From Antilocapra americana (Eukaryota; Chordata; Mammalia; Artiodactyla; Antilocapridae), in NCBI GenBank assembly GCA_007570785.1, contig ML664157.1:6841993-6905992 (forward strand): a DNA stretch of 64,000 bases. The letters run 5' to 3'. A model generated the notes under the pieces. That model saw only the letters and a list, made by a program, of their open reading frames with translations. It ran no database searches and was not told where the DNA came from. Positions 1 to 8,909 of the stretch are shown here, piece by piece; position 1 is the first letter of the stretch; each line of letters opens with the position of its first letter. Made by a program: the position numbers and the translations under genes.

Positions 1-2103
1 ATTCCTCAGAAGTACACCATTCTGCTCTGCAAATACCTTCATAGGGGAAATTTGAAACTGACAAATACATTCACTTAAATTTTGCCTTATGCTGAAAATT
101 GAAGAAAAAATTTTAATTGGCTATTTATGCAATCATTATTAATAAATCAATCAATTTGATGTAAAGATGGATATTACGGTCATTTCAAAGTGATTTTTGA
201 TTTCGGTAAGTGGGTCCTACAGCATTATGTCTTCATATTTGTGAGTTACTGCACCCTGGCTAGTATTTTCATTGCTGCCTTATGTTTATTTGCTGCAAAT
301 CCCTCTCAAAACTGTGTGCATTGGTTTTAATGGTAATGAGGAAGATAACTCAAACTGAAATTCAAATCCTAAAAGCTTTAGGGTTTTAGAGAGATAGGAT
401 AAGGTTAACTGATTTTCAGCCTGTGCAGCCTTCCTTGTGCATGGGATGAAACATAACAGACAAATTGCAGCATAATAATAAACAATAAATTTAAAACTTA
501 CAACCTGGACAGTGAATTTTTCTCAAATTCCTCATTATTCTTTTTCATTCATCTTTCATCCATTTTTTCCCAGTCTTCTGACCCAGCTGGAGGAAAATGA
601 TTTCATAGGCTCTAGGATATTAAAGTTTGCTTGCTCTACTGTCTCAGATCACTGTCTCAATTATCACTGATTTGTTTTTGCTATCTTCCACAAGGATTTG
701 ACTCAGTAGTGGTAGCAAATGACAGAGATCTTCAAGTGTCTTAATAAATAATGCCTATCAGTGTAGTAGTCCTCCACCTGAGAGAATGCCTCCCTAGCTC
801 TCTTCTCGAGTTTAATCATTGATCATTGCGCCCACAGTCTTAATTGTGGTAACAGTCTAATTGCAGCTGTTACAAGGATGCCAGTGAAGTAATCTGTGCT
901 TCTCAATGGCAGCTTTGTTTTGTAGGGCCATCTCTGACAAGACGCAATTGGCAGATTTTTTCTAACAAATGTTCATCCCAGATGCTGCTAGTATTTAAAT
1001 AGGATGTGCCAAGATTTAGATGGAAATATAAAATCATTCGATATTTTAAAACCTAGAAGTCTAAAATAATCTCATAGAAAGAACAGTAATTCAGTATATG
1101 GGAAAGCACCCCATGCTTGGTAAAATAAGGTAGATTTTCCAGTGTTTATATGCAAAGAGAACAGGTACTATCTATGTAATACTGATTTTAACATTGTGGT
1201 GGAGCCCTTGTGAACATCAGTGCCAACACCCCCTATGCAGTGTTTATATCTTCATTGTCCCCCATTCAGGGTTTTTATTGGAATCATTAACCATTTTTGA
1301 ATGTGAAATTTCATAGAACAGTTGCCGTTCTGAGAAGTCCTGAAGGTTTAAAACAGCAAGGAAAACCAGTCTGCTTTCTCAGATACCTTCTAAGTAAACC
1401 AGTTCAAGACTTGAAGAAAATGGGTCCCATCTAAATGTTTTCTGTACCTTTAAATCCAAACTAAGGCAGTGCAGAAGTTCAGTTTCTCCTTATGCCTTAT
1501 TTATACTGCTTGGTATCCCTCCAAATAAAATTCCTGTATGGTTGATCACAACCCCTTCCATTTCTGTGTGGTCGCTGCTACATTGGACAGGGAAATAAAT
1601 AAACCTAAGGGAATGAAATGAGTACTTTGGTTTCATTACATTGTTAAGTCAGTTCTGTGCATTGAATTATTTAGCATCTTAGTAAATTTCTCTTAATTAT
1701 GGAACATGTGCTCAATTCATATGTTAAAAAGTCAGAAATAGCAAAGCCACCAGATGGCCAGTAACCAGATCTAAACAAAACAAATTGCAATATTATTTTT
1801 AAAAGAATCAAGCAGGTTTCCTTTTTTTTTTTTAAATCGACTTTTATTTATAGGCAGCAATTAGGAGAAACAAAGTGTACCAGCACACAGTTCAACTGGC
1901 TTTTATCCTTCACTTGGGACTAGTTCTAATTGATCACTGTGCTATTGTATGATTTGATTGTGCTGACAGTTACATTCCACTGTTCCCGTAATAACAATTT
2001 TTCTTCTTTGTTCAAATGAATTTCCTAATGACACGTGTGATGGGATGTTTTAATTCTTTTCCCTTTTCAAATCCACCTTCCTGTTGCAATGCATGATGGG
2101 CAG
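1..2103 (+). other. MBNL1: MBNL1 intron, 3' part, upstream of the 36-nt exon
   Basis: This AT-rich stretch shows no coding similarity that I can recognise. I looked for the MBNL1 54-nt nuclear-localisation exon and the 154-nt exon and did not find them, so they should lie upstream of the window. No ruminant SINE or LINE is recognisable. A poly-T run near 1821-1833 is the only simple-sequence feature. The last 130 bases are free of AG dinucleotides (see findings). Confidence 0.85.
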
Positions 2104-2139
2104 GCTCAATATTGTGCATGACACCCGCTACAAGTGTTG
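2104..2139 (+). CDS. MBNL1: MBNL1 alternative 36-nt exon
   Basis: This internal coding exon belongs to muscleblind-like 1, a CCCH zinc-finger RNA-binding protein that controls alternative splicing. With a G carried over from the upstream exon it reads GSILCMTPATSV, which I recognise from MBNL1 isoforms. It is preceded by CAG and followed by the donor G|GTAGGTG. Its length of 36 nt (12 codons, phase 1 at both ends) means inclusion or skipping keeps the frame. Published isoform work, recalled from memory, links this exon to MBNL1 self-association. Skipping joins the upstream ...LPP-encoding exon directly to the 95-nt exon. A pyrimidine-rich tract lies about 35-50 nt upstream, and the preceding 132 nt lack AG, which fits regulated inclusion. 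The identity is strong because sequence, length and phase all agree. Confidence 0.95.
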
Positions 2140-2832
2140 GTAGGTGCCAGCTTTGTTTCTCGATTATCTTAAACCTACGGTGCGCCTCACAGCCCCTCAA
2201 AATCCACTGCTCAGTTTAACGTGTATCTATTGGGCAAGTCCATTTCCTTTTTACTAACACCTGTCAATTAAATGCCATTTTCTATTTAATTGACATGGAC
2301 TCACATCAATGTTTTCTTGACGCACAAGTTTCCTTTAGTCACCTTTGGTGGATTTTGATTGGACTATGAGTTCTGGTGTGTAAAAAAAAAAACAACTATC
2401 TCATAAAAGTAATATATTGTGTATTTTTATAATAGTAAATAAGAAAAAATACTTTTATTCAAAACCAGATAATTGTATAGATGAAGTAAATATCTGTATT
2501 TTGACTTAGATTTTGAATGTCTAACTATGAACACTATATAAAATTCTTGGTTTTGACTTAGCAAATTAAGCCTGTTTGTGTCAATTTTCTTGATTTGATG
2601 GTAATAAGCTTTTTTTCCCCTTTTTTTTCTCTTTCATCCCCCTTCCCCCTCTCTCCTTGGAATGTTGTCCTGCTTTGCGCTGTGATTGCATGTCACTCGC
2701 TGGTGATGATGTCCCGTCACATGGCTTACTGCTGTGATAAATACCATGCCCAATTATCTCCTCCATGTTGCCATGGTTTCCATATTGCTACACTCTTCTG
2801 TATGTTTGCTTATATGATTTTCCCTCCGAAAG
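2140..2832 (+). other. MBNL1: MBNL1 intron between the 36-nt and 95-nt exons
   Basis: This is a 693-nt intron with no transposon that I can recognise. It holds a polypyrimidine block at about 2610-2658, then about 170 nt with eight YGCY motifs, and no AG dinucleotide from 2609 to 2830. That layout suggests a branch point near 2590-2606, far from the acceptor at 2831-2832. Confidence 0.85.
2609..2832 (+). promoter_or_regulatory. AG-exclusion zone with distant branch-point architecture and YGCY cluster
   Basis: After the AG at 2607-2608 no AG occurs until the splice acceptor AG at 2831-2832. Long AG-free zones like this are characteristic of exons that use a remote branch point. The zone begins with a run of about 50 pyrimidines (PTB-type). 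It then carries TGCT, CGCT and TGCC motifs at several sites between about 2670 and 2810, and YGCY is the established MBNL-binding motif. The regulatory role is inferred. Confidence 0.65.
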
Positions 2833-2927
2833 TTCCCATGGTGCACGGTGCTACGCCAGCCACTGTGTCCGCAGCAACAACATCTGCCACAAGTGTTCCC
2901 TTCGCTGCAACAGCCACAGCCAACCAG
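2833..2927 (+). CDS. MBNL1: MBNL1 alternative 95-nt exon (C-terminal domain)
   Basis: This coding exon gives the Ala/Thr/Ser-rich tail that begins [17 protein letters not shown] and ends FAATATANQ, which I recognise as MBNL1. The first V codon is completed by a G from the upstream exon. The acceptor is CCGAAAG| and the donor CAG|GTTTGC is weak, as expected for an alternative exon. Length is exactly 95 nt, so inclusion or skipping changes the downstream frame. Included, the protein continues into IPIISAEHLTSHKYVTQM in the 75-nt exon. Skipped, the same 75-nt exon is read as DTHNICRTSD followed by a stop. The tail lies C-terminal to the zinc fingers and has no known catalytic role. The upstream intron has a long AG-free zone and clustered YGCY motifs. 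Confidence 0.97.
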
Positions 2928-3244
2928 GTTTGCTAATTTACAGCTTTGTTTCTTAAAAACCAACTCTAATAGGGCTCAATCCAACAGCCCTTACGCACGT
3001 GGATTTCCCATTGAGGTCAGTGGGGAATCGTGTGTCCGTGAGGGCTGTAGAGGGTGCTTTAATAGCATGGGGTTTCAAAGATACCTCTTGTTGGCCTACA
3101 CATTCTTTCTATGATGAGCAGCAGAATGCTTTTATGCCATTTATAAGTGCTCCAAAGTTGTCGCAGCTCCATTTCTAAAGCTACTAAAATGATATTTACA
3201 CAAGCAATTCTCAGTTGGTCTCAAATCAAAATCATGCAGGTATT

Positions 3245-3340
3245 TTGACCACTTGAAATTATATCAGGCAGTGTATACAGATGTTGAACTACAGTGCTGT
3301 ACACCTGACACTTATATAATAAAAAGTAATTTTTAAAATA
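3245..3340 (+). repeat. Old L1 3'-terminal fragment
   Basis: The stretch around gctgtacacctgacactta followed by ataataaaaagtaa resembles the tail of mammalian L1 elements. It is short and diverged, so family assignment is not possible by eye. Confidence 0.45.
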
Positions 3341-4037
3341 AGGTGATTTTAAGGGTTTTGTTATAAGCATTGGATATATATATATGTGTAGTTTCTTGCC
3401 TAAATTCTTATGAAAAGCAAAATATTTAAATGTGCTATATATGCCACAACCAACCACTCTTGTAAATAGAGTTTGTTATAAATTCATTAGTTTTATTTGA
3501 TAAAGCAGATTGCATACTCAAAATAAGTTAAAACAAGAAAGTGCTCAAGTTTTGATTCTCAGTGATTTAAGTGAAAAAATAAAATTCCTAAGTGCTCTTA
3601 TTTCTGTAACTACTCAGCATAAATGTTAGGGGGTTATGCAGGGAAAAAAAGTCACCAAGTATGGCAATTAGAGTCATTCTGCATTCCATACAAGTATATG
3701 GAGTGACAAATACACAGGGTTTTTCTTTTAGGTAAGAGGAATATGTTTCAGAAATTTAAATTTCATAATGTAATTATTCAAAAGAAAATAATATTAAAAT
3801 ATTTAAAATTTAAAATCTGCATGGATTGAGCCAGCCTTTTTAGCTCCTATTTAAAAGTATAGTTTAGAAAATACCAGTTGAATCAAAATCAAATTTATGT
3901 AAAGTAGTTTTTGGTTTGAAAGTATAGATAGGTTTGTTATGAAAGCAAGTTCAATAGGGTTAACAACATATGAAATATCTAGAGTCCAATCAAATTTCAG
4001 ATAATTCACAGACCAAGTTAAATGTAACCAAATGAAT

Positions 4038-4055
4038 CACACACACACACACACA
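4038..4055. repeat. (CA)n microsatellite
   Basis: About nine uninterrupted CA units lie within the MBNL1 intron. This is a likely polymorphic marker with no sign of function. Confidence 0.9.
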
Positions 4056-4654
4056 AAAGAACAGTATCAGATGGGAATCAATGTATTGCCCCTTTAGGAA
4101 AATGCCAATTAAATGCCATTTGAATTTGCAGTTATCACTATAAGGAGGAGCCAGCCTTGTTTCAACAGTACGCCATATACCATTGAAGAAGAGCTATAAA
4201 CTATAAGTATAGTCATTAAAAACTTTCAAAAGCAGCATGCCAAAATGGATGTATTTTGAAGTTTCAGACAAGCTTTAAACATTTCTTGGCAAAGAAGCAT
4301 TAGTTTTTCTGAAGTTTGTCAAAATAGCCTTGGATTTTTGCTAACACATCAGACTCATTTACAAGAATGCTAGATTGTGCATATGTGGCATGTTAGTAAT
4401 CTATGGCAGAAATTTCTTAATGGATTCAATGCAGTCCATTTATGGTGCAGATCAGTGATGCGGAACTCTCTTGTGTGTACCATGTATGACTATAGAATTG
4501 CTGGTGTAAGCAGAACTACAGCAAAGCAAATTTCAACATGCCCTTGGCCACCTTGGTTGTAGGGGACACTTTACTTTTTGCATTGTGCTGTGACCATTTC
4601 ATGCATAATCTTGGGTCTTCATACTGTTTGACAACCAGAAGAAAGAAAAGGAAA

Positions 4655-4712
4655 TGGATATATATATACACACATATATTATATCTACATATACATACAT
4701 ATGTATATGCCT
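4655..4712. repeat. TA/CA-rich simple repeat
   Basis: Degenerate alternating ATAT, ACAC and ATACAT units form a purine-pyrimidine alternating tract in the MBNL1 intron. Confidence 0.75.
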
Positions 4713-5114
4713 ACAGTACATTAGCAATGCTGGAAATAGCTGATGCCACAAAATGCAGCCTGCATGCATGCAGAAGTTTATAGCTGGCCCTTCATCTGCA
4801 TCGATTGGTGTTGAAGGTCCTTGGTATGTTTCGACAGCCCCATCCTTGATGCTTCTACACTGTTGGGTGCAACATCCTGTCCTGCAGCAGCAGGAAAAAT
4901 GGTATGAGAAGCTTCATTATGCTTGGAGCACATTTCCGTGCCATTGCCAGTGCTGTAACATTGTGTAAAGATGTCAGCTGAGAAATGGAAATAAAATACA
5001 GACATATTAATTTACACCCCAGACTGTGGATTGTAATACGTTGAGTTAGTTAGTCTAGGACATCTAGGATGGTAACAGCAACAAAATGCCTTCAAGTATG
5101 CGATTTCACTCTTC

Positions 5115-5265
5115 TCCTATCAGCCTTGCTGAAATGAGATTAGTGCCAGTTTAGAGATGAAGAAACCTAAGTATAGAGTATGAAGTGCTTTGCTCACGTT
5201 TACACACCCAGAAATGGGTCACTAGGGCTTGAACCTGTGCTGTGTTGCCTCTCCCAGTCTAGCAG
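5115..5265 (+). repeat. MIR SINE fragment
   Basis: A diverged MIR core is visible: a 'gagatgaagaaacctaagtat' type segment (MIR gatgaggaaactgag region), then a cccagaaatgggtcactagg segment. It is ancient and intronic. Confidence 0.55.
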
Positions 5266-5936
5266 TCATCGTTTCTGGGTAGAGGAGAATCGGGCTACAA
5301 ATGGGAAGATGTTGGCTGTTGGGATGATGGAAACAAGTCACCTCTATATTGGTTCCTTATTGTATTTTCTGTCAAGTTTTGTAATATTCTTGCCCATTTA
5401 AAATGCCATAAAATGTGCCATCAGGATTCAGGAATATGTTCTGAAGTAGACTTACGTGCTTTTATCTGGTTCTTTTGAAATACTCCTTTATAATTATTAC
5501 CTGGTATTTGGAAAAAACTGTTAGATACCATAAGTTGAGTGAAAATGTAGAAATTGGTTGCACAAAAGTAGGCAAGACACTGCCTACTTTGCTTTCTAGA
5601 ATACTGAATAACGGAAACCACAGGTGTGTGTGTGTAGGCCAACAAAAAGGGCTTCTTTCAATTACTGCTCTGCATGAATTTTTGATAGTTTTACTTCTCG
5701 TACTTCCTAAAAACTGATAACATTTATAGAATAGTATTTAACACAAAGATTTTAAACAATGAGTTGCTACTGTGGCATTGAGTTTACATTAACTTACTGT
5801 TATGTTGATCAGATAAGGACTGTCACCTCACAGCTGAATTTCACTTTCTTAAAAAATTTAATATTAAGATGTTTTCATCTCTTGGTTGTTGGCTTGCTTG
5901 CATGGAACATTCATTAAATAATTTTTTATTTGCTAG

Positions 5937-5993
5937 ATACCCATAATATCTGCCGAACATCTGACTAGCCACAAGTATGTTACCCAGATGTAG
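5937..5993 (+). CDS. MBNL1: MBNL1 penultimate exon, C-terminal coding part with stop
   Basis: After the acceptor TGCTAG| this exon reads IPIISAEHLTSHKYVTQM and then TAG at 5991-5993, the well-known C-terminus of the common MBNL1 isoforms. The exon continues to 6011, where a consensus donor GTAAGT begins, giving a 75-nt exon of which the last 18 nt are UTR. If the 95-nt exon is skipped the same bases are read in another frame as DTHNICRTSD with TAG at 5966-5968, an ending I also associate with MBNL1 isoforms. Both stops lie less than 50 nt upstream of the last junction, so neither product is expected to trigger nonsense-mediated decay. The acceptor has only a modest pyrimidine tract (attttttatttgctag), consistent with regulated use. 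Confidence 0.96.
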   Translation: MPIISAEHLTSHKYVTQM

Positions 5994-6011
5994 AATTTTC
6001 ATCACTAAACA
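5994..6011 (+). other. MBNL1: MBNL1 3' UTR portion of the 75-nt exon
   Basis: These 18 nt follow the TAG stop and end at the GTAAGT donor starting at 6012, so the 3' UTR is interrupted by an intron. Confidence 0.85.
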
Positions 6012-6307
6012 GTAAGTTCATTATGTAATATTGAGTGTATATTTGTGGTGTTTTTTTTTAAGATAACAATTGTGTAATGCACTTAAGAAAATGTTGCAGA
6101 ATTTTAAAAAAATTATTTATATAGAACTCACAGTTTTATCTTAGATGAGTTAAGAGGAATTTTAATGGATGAATTTATAAGAAATATGCTAATGTTATTT
6201 AAATATGCATAATACTGAGGATATATACATTTTTTAAAATTTTGTACTAGAAATAAGCATAATAGTGAAGGAAAAATACAGCTTAAAACTAAATAGAAGG
6301 CGTAGAT

Positions 6308-6701
6308 CAGGGACTGGCAAGCTTTTTCTTCAAAGATGAGATAGTAAATACTTTTGGTTGTGTGGGCCATAGGGATACTCTGCCGATGTAGCATGAAAGC
6401 AGCCAGAGACAGTATGTAAATGAAAGGGTGTACTGTGCCCCAATTCAACTTTATTGGTGGTGCTAGTGGCAAAGATCCCACCTGCCAATGCAGGAGACAT
6501 AAGAGACACAAGTTAGATCTCTGGGCTGGGAAGATCCTCTGGAGGAGGGCATGGCAACCCACTCCAGTATTCTTGCCTGGAGAATCCCGTGGACCAAGGA
6601 GCATGGTGGGCTATGGATCATAAGGTCACAAAAAGTTGGACACACATAAAAATAGGCAGTAGGCAGGATTTAGCTTATAGGCAATGGTTTGCTGATCCCT
6701 G
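6308..6701 (-). mobile_element. hAT-Charlie-type MER DNA transposon, interrupted by a SINE
   Basis: The terminal sequences cagggactggcaagctttttc at the left and the inverse of ccagggatcagcaaacc at the right form terminal inverted repeats typical of a non-autonomous mammalian hAT element. Interior landmarks include tgtgtgggccata, aaagcagccagagacagtatg and caattcaactttatt. The element is split at 6456-6652 by a BovA SINE. No clean 8-bp target duplication is visible. Strand is arbitrary. Confidence 0.7.
6456..6652 (+). mobile_element. BovA/Bov-tA SINE nested in hAT element
   Basis: The tRNA-derived head is diverged (gtggcaaagatcccacctgcc). The body shows gaggagggcatggcaaccc, actccagtattcttgcctgg and gtcacaaaaagttggacaca, then a short A-rich tail. 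Flanking hAT sequence continues on both sides, so the SINE is the younger insertion. Confidence 0.85.
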
Positions 6702-8709
6702 GTATAAGCATTTATTTTATTCAAAAATTGTCTTGCTAAATCCTAAATGAGAACATGTACCCAGTTTACCCCATGCTTCACCACATCAGGGTCATTAGAA
6801 TATAAAGAGCCTGATTTAAATATATTCACACATTCATACATGCACACACATACACACACGCATACATCCACTTCGATATTTGCTCAAATAGTTTGAAAGT
6901 CTTGTGGTTTCCTTTCAGACACATTGACTTGCAAAGATGACCATATTTCATCCTATTAGAGCATGTTTTATTCTTACTCATTCATTTAAGGCATCTACCT
7001 GCTCAGAATTATATTAGGAATTTCTTTTTATATTTAAGAAGAGCTACGGCACTTTAAACTGAATCTGGTAAATAAGATGGGTGATCATCCTTTCTTTGTT
7101 GCTTCCTTTCATTCATTTATCTTTGCCTTAACACATTTATGAATGAATTTTTGTGTTAGCTGCTGTGTGTTATTAGTAACCAGGTCGATGAAATAAAGCT
7201 CGACAGTCAATGATATGATGGTGTAAATTTTAGCACTCATTAAAATAAGAGAGCTTTGAACAAATTCCTCTAGGAACAAAGATGAAGGAGCAGCTCTTCC
7301 TAACCAAGTCAGAAATTAAGTGAATTTGGACAGTGAAGGTTGATGTAGAGAGAAAGGAGCTATCAAAGCATTATAGAAGAAGGGACAGGGTATTGAAATA
7401 GGAGATGGTGTGAGGGAACCAGTTCAGAAGCCATTGTAATAATAACCCATAGGAAGAGCTTGTCAAAGGATGAACTCATACAGGAGAAGATAGACACAAC
7501 TTGAAATAAAGGAATGATAAACTCAATCCGAGATGCATACCCAAGGCATGCTGCAATCATGAATTAAATTACTGAAACTGATTTCTGTTTCATAAGCTCT
7601 CTCAGTGCAGTTCTGATAATAAGGTTTATTATTCTGTACAATATAATAGTACATCACTTTGTAGTACATAGGTTTGGAAGTAGAGTTCTTCTTTTGACAT
7701 GTTAAAAAAATTTTCATGCTTTTATGGTCAGTTGGGTATGTATATGTGTAAACAAGGTCTGTTTCTTAGCAATAATTCAGGTTCAGAAAAAAAGATAAAA
7801 AATGGCTGTGGAGTTCATCAGTTAGCAAAACAGTAGATTTGTCAGTATTGAAACTTAAGCTCTTTAAGGTTCTGTTTATTTAACAAATACTTATACATTT
7901 TCATGAGAAGGTGAAATATTTAAACTGGTTTTTGAGTGGAGCAAAATGGTGATTTTTTAAATTCTCAAGTTGTATGCTAAAACATAATTAAATATGTAAA
8001 GATTCTATGGGAACAAATTTCATGTAATAGCTGGAATTATTATTTTCTAATATATTTATTTATTTAATAGCTGGAATTATTAAGTCACAAGTATATTGTA
8101 ATATCAGTTCAACCTGAATTTGTCAGGAGCATAAGGAATGATTTTTCCTTTTCTTGCCTTTAGGAGAAAAAAATCCAAACTATAAATTATCCAAAGCAGT
8201 CATTTAGAGCATCATCTTTTTTTTTTTTTTTGCAAACACATACTGTGCTAATCAAGCATCCACACAGAGCAAATTGTGTTTAATAGGACTGTTGCATGGA
8301 TTTTAATTTTGGGGGCCAAATCATTACTTCTGAAACCTATTAAACTTTAGAAAGAAGTAAAGTGAGTTGTAAATTCTGTCCCACAATGATAGTGCTAAAA
8401 AGAGCTCTACTGTATTATGCCCCTTGATCCTGCAAATGTATTTTATACTTTAAGCTGTGGATTGGCTGATATTTGTTCAGAGACTACAATTTTATGAAGC
8501 TGTGAGTGTCATTTTATTCTCAAAGAGACAATAAACACATTTTGGTCCTTTGTACCTGCGATGTGTTTTTTGTTTTTACATGAAGGTGCTGCCATTCCTG
8601 TGTTCACTCTTTAAACCAAGAAATACAATTTTCATGTTGAATGTATATGGGAAACTGCTGTTTAGATATTGTCTGTTTTAACAGAAGGTTATCTCTTTTT
8701 CCCTTGTAG

Positions 8710-8909
8710 ATCGTACTAAAGAGGAAAGGACAGTGTGCTTGGTTAGAGTAAAGGACGAGGTCATTAGCCATATTGTATATACTGTCAAGCAACCACACAC
8801 AAAAACCCCTCAGCCACAAGACATCCGCATACTGCATGTTAACCAGAAGAACAGACAACATGGAAACCCACTGCACACTGTTGCCTATACACTTTGTACA
8901 TTTAATTGA
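8710..8909 (+). CDS. MBNL1: Potential alternative MBNL1 C-terminal coding segment in the last exon
   Basis: This is a conditional reading, not the main annotation. If the upstream donor of the 36-nt exon, or the preceding phase-1 exon, joins directly to 8710, the frame G|AT CGT ACT ... stays open for 66 codons. It starts DRTKEERTVCLVRVKDEV, ends AYTLCTFN, and stops at TGA 8907-8909. If instead the 95-nt exon joins to 8710, the frame gives IVLKRKGQCAWLE and TAA at 8749-8751. The latter resembles, as I recall it, the short IILK ending of the paralogue MBNL2. Which of these mRNAs exist cannot be told from genomic sequence. Confidence 0.35.

Larger units (their letters stand above)
2928..5936 (+). 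other. MBNL1: MBNL1 intron between the 95-nt and 75-nt exons
   Basis: This is a 3-kb intron. It contains a probable old L1 3' tail at about 3250-3335, a CA microsatellite near 4038-4055, a TA/CA-rich tract at about 4657-4712 and a MIR fragment at about 5115-5265. No ruminant-specific SINE is present. Open frames here are short and show no recognisable protein. Confidence 0.85.
6012..8709 (+). other. MBNL1: MBNL1 last intron (within the 3' UTR)
   Basis: This is a 2.7-kb intron from the strong donor GTAAGT to the acceptor tctctttttcccttgtag at 8709. It contains one composite transposon at 6308-6701 and otherwise no repeat that I can recognise. Confidence 0.85.

Noticed and set aside
2595..2936. 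113-codon + frame starting at 2595
   Set aside because: Only its last 32 codons are the real 95-nt MBNL1 exon. The N-terminal part is intron read-through of the pyrimidine tract.
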